This document shows, in pieces, positions 1 through 16,000 of a stretch of 64,000 bases of DNA. Origin of the DNA: Rhizopus arrhizus (Eukaryota; Mucoromycota; Mucoromycetes; Mucorales; Rhizopodaceae); contig JAKZZE010000002.1 in the NCBI GenBank assembly GCA_024220505.1, forward strand, positions 868,001 to 932,000, in the 5' to 3' direction. Position 1 is the first letter of the stretch, and the number at the start of each line of letters is the position of its first letter. A program made the position numbers and the translations under genes. The notes beneath the pieces are model-generated. The model had not been told where the DNA came from and searched no databases. It saw nothing but the letters and a program-made list of their open reading frames with translations.

Positions 1-1
1 C

Positions 2-139
2 GATGAGAACCCTTCCACTACCTTGGAGCAAGCTAAAAAGGAGCTTATAAATAACTTCGCTGACCCTACCATCTCTATTTTCGAGCCTTTACAAGTACAT
101 AACAGAGAAATACGCATTGCCTTTGAATCAGGCCATTAA
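2..139 (+). CDS. 3' end of an unidentified protein gene (5' cut by window edge)
   Basis: An open frame runs from the window edge to a TAA at 137-139, giving about 45 residues that begin DENPSTTLEQAKKELINNFA. The codon use and the mixed charged/hydrophobic composition look coding, but I recognise no domain. It could be the last exon of a host gene or the tail of a transposon protein. The 5' part lies outside the window. Confidence 0.35.
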   Translation, partial: DENPSTTLEQAKKELINNFADPTISIFEPLQVHNREIRIAFESGH

Positions 140-830
140 ATATACGGCTGAAAGAGACTCTTCCAGGATGATCGAACAAAAGTTCAATATTGTTAACCAA
201 TGGAAATCAGCCTCTAAGTTCACATATAAGTATTTTTAATTTTATTATTTAATATTACTACAAGATTTCCAGTTATGATGTTCCAGATGGGTACATGTAT
301 TGTTTCAACATCATGGATGAGATCCCGGAATCCGATATTATGGATTCAAATAAAACACGCTTAAAATAAAAATTGCAGTTCTTTTTTTTTTTTTTTTTTG
401 TAAAAGTGAATTTTATTTAACTTTGAGTCACACATCGCGGAGTGGTGGGACTAGAATATGTATAGTAAGGGAAATTGAGAGGAAAAATTAAAATAAACAG
501 AAGGAGAAAAGGGTAGAAAATAAAATGGTATATGCGTAAGAACACTAGTTAAGCATCGGGTGGCTATTTTGGAGAATTGAAACTTGAGATATAATTTTGG
601 CACTAATGTCAGCTAAAAATTGCAGTTCGCAAACTTCGAGGAAAAAACCAATAATTTTGAAATTCAGATCATCCAATAAAATTTTGAAGTCGTCTCATTT
701 TTAAGTATGAAAAACAATGTCCAAGTATTCGTTTCGTTTCTTGTCCAATAGGCGGAAAAATAAAAGCCCGACCATAATTCTTCACAACTTTTTTTGTTAC
801 TTTTTTTTTGATTTGAAAAAGTAAAAAAAT
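140..830. other. Intergenic region upstream of the Prp22 gene
   Basis: No gene is supported here. It contains an 18-base T run at 382-399 and AT-rich sequence. The last part carries short A/T runs just before the Prp22 start codon and is presumably its promoter. Short frames exist on both strands but none resembles a known protein. Confidence 0.6.
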
Positions 831-4350
<3,520 letters not shown>

Positions 4351-4391
4351 AAAATAATTGTAGTTATTGCTTTTACAAAATAAAGTATTGT

Positions 4392-5085
4392 TTATTTTTG
4401 TACTTTTCTATTGATATAAATATAATAGTAAATAGCAGGTGCACCAGGTTTGTCATTTTCCTGATGTACCTCAATAGGTATTTTCTTTTCGGTTTTCCAG
4501 TAAAATGTCGAAGATGGTGATGTATTATATATACGCTCGTTGGAGAAAGATATAGATATCCAAACAGCATTTATAGTTGTTACTTGCAAAACTTGATCAG
4601 CAAATTTCTTTGTATTTGATTGTAAATTATCATCGCTACAAGCAATGGTATCAACTAAGCTTTTATCAATAACAGTTGTATAATTTTCATGAGGTAAAAA
4701 GGATATCAAATTATTCAAACAATCACCAGTGTACCAAGAAAGTCCAGAATAATCTTTTTGCTTTTCTTGTGTCACAGCTTTCATCCTTCTAATGACAGTT
4801 TCAGCATAATCAATATTTACAATTTTTTTGTAGCCAGCATCCGACATGTCGAATGGGAGCTCTGAATTACCACATCCTATTTATTGCTGTAAAAACTACT
4901 ATTCGTTTCTTGTTTAGCTTCTTTTTATTACCTAAATGAAGTATCTTTTCGCTCTTATTCAAGTAAGTCTCAATTTCACTTTGGATATCTTTCCAAGTTA
5001 ATAGCCATTCAAAATGTTTTTCCTTTTTGAAACGTGATTCCCAATAGTCTCTCTCGTGAAATGGAACTGCATTGACATTGGTCAT
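4392..5085 (-). CDS. METTL13/EEF1AKMT4-like class I methyltransferase
   Basis: A two-exon gene (5085-4932 and 4876-4392, 55-bp intron) encodes about 212 aa. It begins MTNVNAVPFHERDYWESRF, the DYW start block of the METTL13 N-terminal and EEF1AKMT4 family. SAM-binding motif I is LHLGCGNSEL (the intron splits the Gly codon before Cys), followed by an acidic motif II in KIVNIDYAETVIRRM and the VIDKSLVDTI block. Relatives methylate lysines of elongation factor eEF1A; the substrate here is inferred from the family only. It is far shorter than METTL13, which has two methyltransferase domains. An upstream in-frame ATG at 5115 adds a Phe-rich decapeptide, so I prefer the ATG at 5085. It converges on Prp22 with only 41 bp between the stop codons. 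Confidence 0.85.
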
Positions 5086-5170
5086 CACCAAAATACACAA
5101 AAAAAAAAAATGCAATTAGCGTGTTTTGAACAGTAAAAAGTCACGCACGGAATGAAATGCATGAAGTCGT

Positions 5171-5994
5171 TTATTTTTCTTTTCTAAACTCAACTTCAAT
5201 ATTACTGATACCCACAGGTTCTCCTGACTACAAATGCACTTAATTGATAAAATCAAAGAAATAAAATATTTTAGTTACCTTTTCATCGTATTCAGCCCAT
5301 TCTCCTTCAGAAAGATCAATATCATTAAAGACAGTATCGGATTCTGCACCTTTAGCAAGCCATGAATCCTAAAATAAGGGATATCATCGTATTAAAGATT
5401 TAAATCAAATTTCCTTAATTACTTACTCTTGGTTGGAAATCAACTAATTCTAAGCCACGACAGTCGAATAGAGCAATTTGTTGAAACTTTCCATTTTGTT
5501 CAATACTGTACTTTTTGATTTTAAAGGAAGGCTCAAACTCTATAAGGTCAAAGAAGTGCAGGATATTAAATAAATTCTAATTGTAATCATTTATGTTATA
5601 CTTACGTGCAGTACCTTCACGTTTACAGAATTTGCAACGCATGACTAAACTAGCAGACCCTCGAGAACCGCTAATTTCATAGGTATCCTATGAATTCTGT
5701 AACGTTAACAAAAATGTATATTTCAGATGAGTTAATTAACTTGTTGGTTGAAGGAAATCCAGTTTTCATCAACTTCATGACAACTTGTACACTCAACCTT
5801 ATACTGTTTTAGTAACGTAAAGCAACTACTACCCATTATTAACCATTACCTTAAAATACCATTCGCAATCATCAGTAGGAGCAAGATCAGTAACGTTTTC
5901 GAGATCTGTCTTTATGTATAAGCCTAATTTCTGAAAATAATTCGAATTAGATATACACATTCTATATTTGATTTCATTAGATACTTGCAACCAT
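5171..5994 (-). CDS. CZIB/DUF866 CXXC zinc-binding protein
   Basis: A compact seven-exon gene encodes about 163 aa, close to the 160 aa of human CZIB (C1orf123). Exons on the minus strand are 5994-5989, 5930-5850, 5803-5741, 5687-5606, 5539-5427, 5368-5279 and 5227-5171. Two CxxC pairs that bind one zinc ion are visible: CTSC and CKFC. Other family blocks are DLENVTDL near the start, EISGSRGSASLVM, FDCRGLELVDFQP, and the acidic GEWAEYDEK. The exact role of the family is poorly known. The first coding exon is only six bases in my model and uses a GC donor (ATGGTT|GCAAGT). A GT alternative with a downstream acceptor would give MVAS instead of MVKLG. Confidence 0.88.
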
Positions 5995-6725
5995 TCCAAA
6001 CACGATAAAAAAGTATAGCCTTTTTTTTTTTTTTTTTTTTTTTTTTTGAAACACTTATTCAGATGCCGACATTGCGAGCAGTGCTAAATTTTCAATGAAA
6101 CTAAAGATAAGAAAATAGAAGCACAATGAGAGCTAACGAGACTTGAGCACAGCTGAGAGTGGAGCATACTGCTGAATGAGAAAGACCTCATGGAAAGGTT
6201 AGACTCATTAAGATAACGATTGAGTTCTTGCGTTCATAATGAATATGGCGTATTATCAGACTTGCGAGAGAAGGCCAAAAACTTTTGAACCAAAGTCATA
6301 TTGCCAATGAAACTATCATATGACAAGAACAGTACGTATAATGATTTCGTAGCTGTCAAGCAAGACGCCTTGTGAGGGATGAATGAGATAAAAATATGAT
6401 CGGAGGCCAAATTCGGTATATTGAGAAAGAAGCGTGAAGCAATGATTTGCCAGATCTACTGCTTGGGATGATGGCCCTATAGGGAATGTTTATAAGCATC
6501 AATGGAACTACAAAACACACATCTAGTGGCTCGCAAAATTGCTCTAATACGCAATAATTTTCCTTCCACGACTTGTGGCGCTATGAGTATTAGGCTAATA
6601 GATGACTTGATGTATATCTTTTGATAGCCAAATTTACATAAATGAAAAAAATGCACTACAAAGATCGATTAAATTAACGCAGCAAAAAATGGAGAATAGG
6701 GATGTTTTTATAGGCACACTGTACG
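5995..6725. other. Intergenic boundary between host genes and the repeat region
   Basis: No gene is seen. A 27-base T run at 6021-6047 sits just upstream of the CZIB gene. At about 6522-6540 there is AGTGGCTCGCAAAATTG, close to the terminal repeat of the Tc1 element that starts at 7625 (CAGTGGCTCACAAAATTG). This may be a decayed copy of that element's end. Confidence 0.5.
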
Positions 6726-7287
6726 TTGTATAATGATAACTTAAGAAAACATAAAAACAAAAATTAAGAAACAGTGTGAGTACTTTTTGAGACTGATTTT
6801 TATTTCAGTTTAAGTTAAAGTCAAAATTATTCTAATTGAAGGCAGGTATTTATATCTTATTGAGTGAGTGACTTGACAACTTCCATTGTAAGCGTTCTTC
6901 TAATATTCAGGTACTTTAGCAAGTGTAATCTATAATTATGATTATGAAAACTTTTCATTTGTTCTTTTGTATGTCTGTCATAGATTATCTTTTTACTCTG
7001 GGAATTCCTCACTGATTTGAATAACGTTATTTTACGCGTTATTTCAATTATGCGAAATATTAGAAATATTCCTGACATTGGATTGGATTTTGTTATTTTA
7101 GTTGATACTTCTTCTTATCAAAGAACTCTCATTAATACAAAACATATTCTAAAAGAACATATTTAATTGGAATTGATTGTATTATCTTATTTAAATAAAC
7201 TTATATTTTTATTTTATTTAATTATGATCTTGTATTAAGACTTATATTTATCAATGTCTACTACGATCAGTTACTGTTCTACAGCAA
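6726..7287 (+). repeat. Solo LTR of the G1 gypsy family
   Basis: About 560 bp matching the G1 LTRs at 23659-24227 and 31354-31923, but in the opposite orientation. It begins TTGTATAATG and ends CTACAGCAA, close to the G1 LTR ends TGTTGTATAATGG and CTACAACA. GTACG occurs directly on both sides (6721-6725 and 7288-7292) and reads as a 5-bp target duplication. No internal element remains, so this is a solo LTR made by LTR-LTR recombination. Confidence 0.75.
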
Positions 7288-7543
7288 GTACGACCCTGAA
7301 GTGTTTACTGTCATTGGATCTTTTGCCAACGGTACTTACCAACTTCTGGATTCCAGTGGAAGACCGTTGAAAAGACGTGTCAATCATTCAAATCTGAGGA
7401 GATACAGTAGGTCAAAAAATTGCTGCAAGGAATTGCAAAATACCAGTTTTACAGCTGGTTATCTATGGATACTGCACGAAACTATCTCCAACTTTGATAG
7501 TTTGTACCGCACTAGAAAGGGCATTTATTCGTCGATTATCTGA
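7288..7543 (+). pseudogene. Gypsy integrase C-terminal (GPY/F-like) fragment
   Basis: The frame contains YDPEVFTVIGSFANGTYQLL followed by DSSGRPLKRRVN and LRRY. This is the pattern of the C-terminal integrase domain of Ty3/gypsy Pol proteins (aromatic-GPF-x-V, then G-T-Y-x-L, then the 'lkr' and 'LRxY' blocks). Only about 45 residues are recognisable, and the rest is scrambled before the stop. The solo LTR at 6726-7287 interrupts its upstream side. Confidence 0.5.
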
Positions 7544-7875
7544 TATGGGCAATGGTTATTGGTGGAATTTGATATTGTTAAAGGGAATATTATAAACATC
7601 CGGCATTTTTTACTTGTTTACATACAGTGGCTCACAAAATTGTACAAGTGTTTTGCATTTTTTGCTTCAGTAGGATTTATCGACACTAAAACGATAAATA
7701 AGCTACAGCATGTTATACATCATTGGAAAGTATAGCTTCTTGGCGTTTTGCTAATATCATTTAGTCGGCGATAAAATCAGTTTTGATGGAGTTATGACCG
7801 TTTACAAATGCCGACTACACTTGTACAATTTTGGGACCGATGTTTTACAATAAGGTTTTTATTTAAAAGTGTGCG

Positions 7876-9550
7876 CTAATAGTTGATCCAAAGACCCTTA
7901 TTTTCTATAATGTCAATACATCGTTGAGGCATAGTTTCAATATAAATTTGACATTCTTTTTCGGTAATTTCGTACCAAGTCTCGAACGTACGAGTCCATA
8001 GTTCATCCATAGAGATAGGAGGAAAATCGTACTGCTTAAACAAGCGTTTTTTTAAGGTATTCCACATATTTTCAATTGGATTTAAGTCTGGAGACTGTGG
8101 AGGCCACTCCATTGTTGTAAAATCCTGCTTAGACAGCCATTCAGATACGATTTTGGACTTATGCTTCGGATCGTTATCTTGCAGAAATTCAAAATCAGTC
8201 ATTCTCAGGCCATTTTCTTTACAATAGTCGGTCATAGACTTCACCAAATCATCTTGCAATACAGATAAATAGACACTCTTGTCCATATTCTTGCCTACGT
8301 CGACAATATACCCAACCCCGTACCAGCTAATACATCTCCAAACCATAAGTGAGCCTCCACCACGTTTTACGGTTTGCTTTACATGCCTTCTTTTAAGCTT
8401 CTCATTTGGTTGTTTCCAAGCATAAAGCTTACCATCCGATCCAAAACGATTAACTTTAGTCTCATCAGACCAAATCACGCGTTTCCAGTCTTCTATGGTC
8501 CAGTCAACGTGATTAAGAACCCAGTACAATCGCTTTCGTCTGTTTACTTCACTGAGCAATGGTTTTTGAGGCTTCACAAAAGAGGTTAAACCAGACCTAG
8601 GCAACGATCTTCGAACTGTTTCAGCTGATACAATCTTTTGCAAGTCATTCTCACGTGTGTTTCTGGCTTCTACTGCATTCTCTTGACCTTTAACAGTTAC
8701 CAATCAGACTAAATACTGATCATCCCTGCTGCTGAGTAACTTGGGGCGACCTGCTTTAATGCTCTTTACTTCGTTTTTTATTGTTTTTCGAACATTCTGA
8801 ACAGTTCCACGTGTTGTATCCACACAACTAGTAAAGTGAACATTCATGGATAAACGAGAGATCTCCGCAATAGCCAACTCTGCCCTGTTGTCTCTATTGG
8901 CGTTCCCACGACTATATCGAAACCTGATTATAACAACGGCAGTTCAATCCAATCTTATTCGATAATTATCGTTAGATCAATAATTTATCTACTTCATTGT
9001 CCCTTGATTCGTCAAGAAGACAGCGGCTATTGATTATCCACTATCTTTCCTTTATCTTCCCATCCTTCCCACATCATTCTTTTAACCGATCAATTGAAAT
9101 AGCGGTAAAGACCCAGACATCCAAAAAGTATAAATAGCCTCAAATGTTTTTATTAATAAAGTATTATATAATCTTTAGTTTCACAACTATTGTCTTTTTA
9201 GTTTTTGTCTTTTATTTTAATACTTGGCAAAACTGAGATATTTGGTACTTATAATATGAAAACAGTAAGAAGTCACTAGCTAACAACTACTATTTATTCA
9301 GTAAGAAAAAGGAGAGGAACTAATAATTTAGAATGAACCCTGGATTATATTGTCTGACTATTAATTATATAGTCTGACGTAGGCTTGACTGAGATCAATC
9401 ATAAAATAATAAATAAAGACATCATTAATGACCAAACACGACAAAAACACCACGGCTTGCTCCAGTTATTTTTACTGTTTTTGATATAGAATATCCGCTT
9501 TTTAAGCAGCTGATGATACGATTACGAAAATCTTCACTGATAGGTTGCAT
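7876..9550 (-). pseudogene. Tc1-2 transposase, DD34E, broken
   Basis: The start ATG is at 9550 (MQPISEDFRNRIISCLKSGY, a helix-turn-helix start), preceded by a TATATAAAAG box. The frame is cut at 9454 by an LTR and resumes at 8811. A TGA where Arg is expected (near 8704) interrupts it before VTVKGQ. The catalytic triad is intact: WSDETK, LQDNDPKH and NPIENMW, with 34 residues between the second Asp and the Glu. The protein ends NKGLWINY. Nonsense mutation plus insertion make it non-functional. Confidence 0.85.
8812..9449 (+). repeat. Solo LTR (family E) inside Tc1-2
   Basis: The insert begins TGTTGTATCC and ends ACAAAAACA. It is flanked by CCACG on both sides (8807-8811 and 9450-9454). Removing it rejoins the Tc1 frame at GASRG|TVQN. 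The first 423 bp match a reverse copy at 33011-33434. The last 215 bp have no match there, so this copy carries extra sequence or the other copy is truncated. Confidence 0.8.
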
Positions 9551-10097
9551 ATTGGACGTTGGTACACTTTTATATAGCAGTTAGCTCCTGTAGATGTACA
9601 GTAAGGGACAAAATCAGTCCGTTTTTTGGTTTTTTCGCAATGCCTCGCCGGGAATTAAACTTAGGGCTTCGCTTTGCTGACGAAACATTTGCACGCAAGC
9701 TAGACAAAATTATTGGTGTAACCTAATTGCTTCTACCACCATTTTCTCTGTAGTTATGGCGGAAAAAGTGATTTTCCGTGATTGTTGCTAACGCCCGATT
9801 TTGCATTAGACACCATATCTCCAGAAACAGTCACTGGACTGACTTGAGATTTAGTTTGGTACGTCTTATGACGTCAGTGAACGCTAACGTTGTGATATTT
9901 AAGGTTTATAATATAAAAAAGTACTAAGTCAATCAACAAATATAAAAATAAGTGAGACTCAAAGTAGATTGTCCTTTATTCAAGTTAAAAATATGAGGGT
10001 ATTTATACTTTTCTATCCACGGCTAAATAATAGTATTCACAGTACATGATTATTGATTATTAATCGATATTAGACGATGCGTTAATTATATGATTGG

Positions 10098-13000
10098 TGA
10101 TTTATCCAAGAATAGAAAGGAACAAGAGAGGACGAGACTCGATAAAGAGATTGCTTTATTTAATAAGAAAATGATACTCTATTTATACTTTTCATACACG
10201 GATAATATTTCATGTTATGGATTAATAATTAATGAGTATGATATAACTGATGACAAATAGATAATGGTTACGTGTTCTTCCATTGTTATCTTTGTCATCA
10301 TAAGCATTTATCCATAGAATACTCGTATATGATTGACTGTGATTTAGTTCCTGGATTTAATATAATTTAACCGTGCAATTACGCAGCATCTTATCCTTAA
10401 TGAAGATTATCCGAATTAACCTGTAGCCTATCTATTGGATATATTTTACATGTAGCTTATTAATACTGTTTTCATATCGAGTTATGAATGATGGATACAT
10501 CATTGCCCCCTTCCAGGTTGGAACAACCGATGAGCATCATGAATAACGAAGAGTACAGGGATCATATCCAATATGATTGCGTAGGCTGTTTATATTAAAG
10601 ACGTAAGTGTAGAGGAAAGAGAGAGTATGCTCTTCTGGTATATAATCGATAAAAACCCAAAAAACCTCTTGAGGAAAAAAGTAATGGGAAAAGATCATAT
10701 TCAGCTCGTTACTTTGTCTTGTTTCGTTTGTTAAAATTATTAGTCTTGGTTGGAACATTGGTATGAGATGAGCGTTTACGTTTGCCAATGTTATTATTGA
10801 CGTTACGTCTTGCCCAGTACTGTTCTATCATACTCATGTCATCAAAACTTGAGGCAGGTTCCCAGGTATCATATTCTGGAGGATAACCTTTCCATCTTAC
10901 TAGGTATTTATAATTACTAGTGTTATTTCCTTTATGTTGGATAATTGCCTGCACATCGTACTGTTGTTGGTCAGCGCGATTATTAACAACGTTGTCTGTA
11001 GAGATGAGTTTGATGTGTGAGGTAGGTACGTCGCGCGATAATAGTGTACCTGTTTTATCCGTCAAAATGTAGCTACCATTTTTTGTGACTCCATGTACGA
11101 CAAAGGGGCCCTCGTACCTTGGGTCAGTTTTACTATTTCTATTCACATTTTTTATCATAACTTCGCTATTATTAGGAAATTGTTGATGTACAATGCGGTG
11201 TTTCTTTGTAAAATACTCGTTGTCAGTTCTTTGAGTAGTCATAATACGGTTACGTATAGCAGGGATTACTATGTTGTTCATATTGTCTAATTTATTTTCT
11301 AGTGCTTTAGCATACTGCTGACTAGAGTTAGGTATTGAGGATTGTGTATTGGAATAATCCTGGAATTCATTTGGTTGTCTATTATACATAAGCACAAATG
11401 GTCTGGAATGGTGTAATCTAGAATATTTGCAATTCATAGCATATTGAATACTAGGAAGGAAAAGATTCCACTCGTCTTTCTTGCCTTGTAATCTTTTAAC
11501 AAGAGCTCGTTTGGCTATTCCGACAAACGATTCGTTAGTCGAATTTCCCAATGGGTTATAAGGCAGTGAAAGTCTATGGTCAATACCACAGGTTTCCATT
11601 AATGAATTAAATATTTCATTAGTGAATTCTGTACCGTTATCTGAACTAAGCTTTTTGGGCCAACCAAAAGTGCAAAAGATATCTCTAAGTTCATTAGCTA
11701 TGGATACTGCAGTTTTATCCATTAATGGTCTTAGAATTGTAAATCTTGTGAAGAGATCAACTAGGACTAAAATGAAATTATGTCCTTCTGTTGATGTAAT
11801 GTTCAGGGTACCGAGGTCAATACAGACGTGATCAAAAGGACCATCTGGTAGAATACTACGGGGAGGGTGATACCCGTGTTTGCCAATATTAAATTGTTGA
11901 CATTCAGGACAATTGGATACTAGCTGCAATGCATCTTTTTTAATATTAATCCAGTGCAAATTATCATTGTGAATTGTCTTTACAATAGCATCAGCCCCAA
12001 AGTGTCCAAGTAGATGTGCCTTTAATAATAGGTTATGACGTTCCTCTTCTGGTGGTGTCATGTAGTCTACTAGCTGTACAGCTCTTTGTTTTATGTTTGT
12101 ACTGTTGTCTGTAGTACGTTTACTCTGTGACTTTGTATTTTTATTTTTTATGGAAAGTTGCTGAGGATTATTATCTCCCCCCAGTCTTTTTTCCGTATCG
12201 TCTGAAAAAAGACGAGAAAGTGAATCCGGCAACACATTTTCAATTCCTGGACGATGGATTACTTTGAATGTATAGTTGAAAATAGTTTCGAACCAATTCA
12301 GCATCATGGGATTAGGAATGTTTTGTGTGCCAAGATAGACCAAACTTTTATGATCAGTATACAGCGTGAATTGAGATCCATACAACCACTTGTGAAATCT
12401 TTCAAAAAGATAACAGATGGCTAACAGCTCTCGTTTAGTTGTCGAGTAGTTCATTTCTGACTTCGACAGTGCTCTTGCTGCGAATCCAATATAGCGAGTT
12501 TTATCGTCAATAATTTGATAAAGTACACCGCCAATTCCTGTGTTGCTAGCATCTGTAGCTAGCTGTAATTCATGACGCATGTCAGGTATAGACAGAACAG
12601 GAGCATTAGATAAGGCTGTTTGTATATTTCGAAAAGCCTGTAGGTATTTGTCAGTCCAAATGTGTTCCAATGAACCTTCGTTACGTAGTTTATCTAACGG
12701 TGCGGTCATGGTAGAGAAATTTGGGAGATGACTTCGAAAATAATTAGCGAGGCCTAGAAAGCGTTGTATATCTTTTCCAGTCTTTGGTATTGGCCATGCT
12801 AAAGCATTTGCAACCTTTCTGCTATCCAATGAGAGACTATTGTGACTAATAGTGAACCCTAGGATGTTTACCGAAGTTTGCATAAAGTGACATTTATCAA
12901 TGTTAAGAATAAATTTAGCTGATGTAAGTCGTTCGATGACAGTATTTACGCATTTGATATGTTCCTCAATATCGGGTCCAGTACCGATAGTTAAATCATC

Positions 13001-16000
13001 AATGAAACATGTAACATATGGCAAGTCATGTAAGAGGGTAGTTAGCACACGTTGGAAATGATTTGGTATAGGGGTCAAACCGAATGGTGCTCTACAGAAT
13101 TGATATTGTTGACCGTTAAATGTAAAAGCTGTAAGGGCTCTATGCTCATCAGCTAGAGGTAACCGATGAAAAGCTTGTTTGAGGTCAAGTACTGTGAATA
13201 GTGTCGCAGCACTCATTTTTTGATGCAACTCAGCTATCAATGGTAATTGAAAGCGGTCGGTACGATCTTTTATGAGTATTGCATTGATATGTCTGGGGTC
13301 TATACACACCCGTACATCGTCACTATAATTACCATTAGCATCCTTTTTACGTACAGTCAACAAAGGAGAGTTAAATGCAGTATTAGGAGGAGCTATTTCA
13401 ATTACACCATCTGCTAACCATTTATCAACCTGTTCTTGTACTTTAGGCTGGATTGACAGTGCAATAGGATACTGTCGTCTATAAGTGGTTTTACCTGGTT
13501 CAGTTTCCAAGCGAACTATCGCTTCAGGTAGAGGACATGCAGACGTGCTAGGGATCTTAGCATTGGCGCTCAAATATGGCTGTAATGCGTCCATAAGTTG
13601 TTCACGCTGTTGGTGAGTACCAGCGGGTGACTTATTAGGTTTGATAGGTGAAGGGTCTATTGGATCAGGTATTGTAGAGATATTAGGACTATCCCACGTA
13701 ACAGCTAAACCTGTCAAGTTAATGTTTAACTTAGGCATAAGATCTGTACCAATACAAATAGGTATATCCTTATCAAACTTAAAAATTTCAAATTCATGTA
13801 AGACATTGATTCCGTTATAAAATACTTTTATTTGATCTGTAATAGCAGTTCTAGGTACCAAGGTATTCAAACTAGCTAATTGTAATTTTCCTGAAACAGG
13901 AAAAGTTCTAACGTTTATAATTTTTGCTAGGTCAGGAGAGATCGTAGAAGTATTACACCCAGTATCAACCAAAGCCCAAGTACGGACATTTTCTATAGTG
14001 ATGGGTACAAAAAAGGAATCAGTACGTTTGTTATTAAAACTGTGAAGTTTTGTATTAAACGGTTGCAACTTACATAATGATGAGTAGTAGTGGATGTCCT
14101 TGACGGCTTCATCGTCAAGATCCTGTTCTTCATCGTGGCTTTGTTGGTTGGCAGGGTTATATTTAGAAGCCTTTGTACCCATTGGTTTATCTTCACTGCC
14201 AGTCAACTGAAGTGAGCGGAATGCCCTGGTTATGGTAGGTGCAGTAGAGGAGGAGGAAGAGGCAGAACCAGCAGAAAGAGGTTGATTCCTTTTAGGGCAA
14301 ACATTTAAATGCTCCCTAGTAAAAGGAGCGTTGCATTTAAAGCAACGCTTGCTAGATGTCTCTTTGTTCATATTGCCAGCAATTCCGAGTTCCTGAGCCT
14401 TTTTACAACGATCTGTTGTGTGGTTGCACTTTCCATGGATGATACAAGTCCTTCCATCCGTACGGTGGTTTCTTTTATGAATACCACTGGGAGGGTTCAA
14501 CCCGTTGACTTGAGAGGGTTGGTTATTGAATTTTTTAGTTGACATATGGGGCAAGGTCTGTTGTTTCGTATGAAACTTTCTTGCGATACTAGAAAGGAGG
14601 TTTATGTCATTCCTTGCCTCCTGATCAAGACTGACGATGGCCATGTTGACATGATTTTGGAGGCTACTAGTGAGGGAGTTCACAAACAAAATAGCCAAAA
14701 AATCATCAGCTACGGGAGTGGCTTCACGCTTGAGTTTCAAAAAGCGGTCAGTGTATTTTTCCACAGACTCATCAGGCTGCATACTGATGGTTAACAGCTC
14801 TCTTGAGGCGTGGGCTTGGGCCTCAGTGGATTCGATGCCATATTTCAAGGTTAATTGTTCCTTGAATATGGTCCAAGATAAATTCTTCTTTACCCGTAAT
14901 TCATCATACCAAGAACGTTGAGTATGGGTAAGTGAGAAAGGGATGAGGCGCTGCCAATGCACCTGTACATCCAAGCGGTACGCAAAGAGGATATCCTCAA
15001 AACGTCGGATACAGTCAGCAATGTCTTTAAAGACGGGCAATGCTGAGTTCTCTACATTACCAGTGTACTGAAACAAAGGTAAGTTTTGAGGAACCACTGT
15101 AGGTTGACTGTTAGAACCGTTAATGGCAGAGCCATTGGTTTGTATAGTCAAGTTATTAGCCATTTTTGCTTGCAAGTCCAACAAGGAGGCCAAGATGGTA
15201 GACTTGGTCGTATATTCGCGGGAAAGGTTAGCAAGTTGCTTTCCTGTAAGCTCTTGACCCGTGATAGCCGCAGCAATTTGTTCTACCTGTTTCGTCAAAG
15301 TCTGGACGGTAGCCGTCAAATTACGACTACCCGAGACCTGAGAAGGTGGTGCTGCGCCACTGCCCTTGACACCAGCGAGTGGAGAGGCCATAGCCCTGGG
15401 TTCAACTTCTTCCATCTCTATATCTTCTGTAATAGAGTTTGGAGATCCAGTAAGAGGAAGTTCGATCCCATTAACCATGGAGGGCTTTTCAAGTCTAGGA
15501 CCAATGAAAGCAGGGTCACTTTCAGAAAGAAGGGTTTCTTCGTTGTAAGCCAAAAGATTAGAGTTGATAGACATGTTTGAGAATAGCGTAGTAATAATAG
15601 AGTAAAGAGAATTCGTCAAAAAAAATGATTTATCCAAGAATAGAAAGGAACAAGAGAGGACGAGACTCGATAAAGAGATTGCTTTATTTAATAAGAAAAT
15701 GATACTCTATTTATACTTTTCATACACGGATAATATTTCATGTTATGGATTAATAATTAATGAGTATGATATAACTGATGACAAATAGATAATGGTTACG
15801 TGTTCTTCCATTGTTATCTTTGTCATCATAAGCATTTATCCATAGAATACTCGTATATGATTGACTGTGATTTAGTTCCTGGATTTAATATAATTTAACC
15901 GTGCAATTACGCAGCATCTTATCCTTAATGAAGATTATCCGAATTAACCTGTAGCCTATCTATTGGATATATTTTACATGTAGCTTATTAATACTGTTTT

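Larger units (their letters stand above)
7625..9598 (-). mobile_element. Decayed Tc1/mariner element (Tc1-2), one end missing
   Basis: The left terminal repeat starts CAGTGGCTCACAAAATTGTA directly after a TA. The transposase gene runs on the minus strand. An LTR insertion (8812-9449) splits it, and the right end is cut by the Tc1 element that begins at 9599. No right terminal repeat is found on either side of that younger element. Confidence 0.8.

Noticed and set aside
6857..7078. A 73-codon frame repeated at 23867-24088
   Set aside because: It lies wholly inside the G1-family LTR, so its repetition reflects LTR copies. There is no sign of a protein.
10709..15637. Start codons upstream of the Gag-Pol ATG of elements A and B
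   Set aside because: The open frames extend to TTG or GTG codons at 15637 and 21293, the former inside the LTR itself. I chose the first ATG (15574 and 21260).
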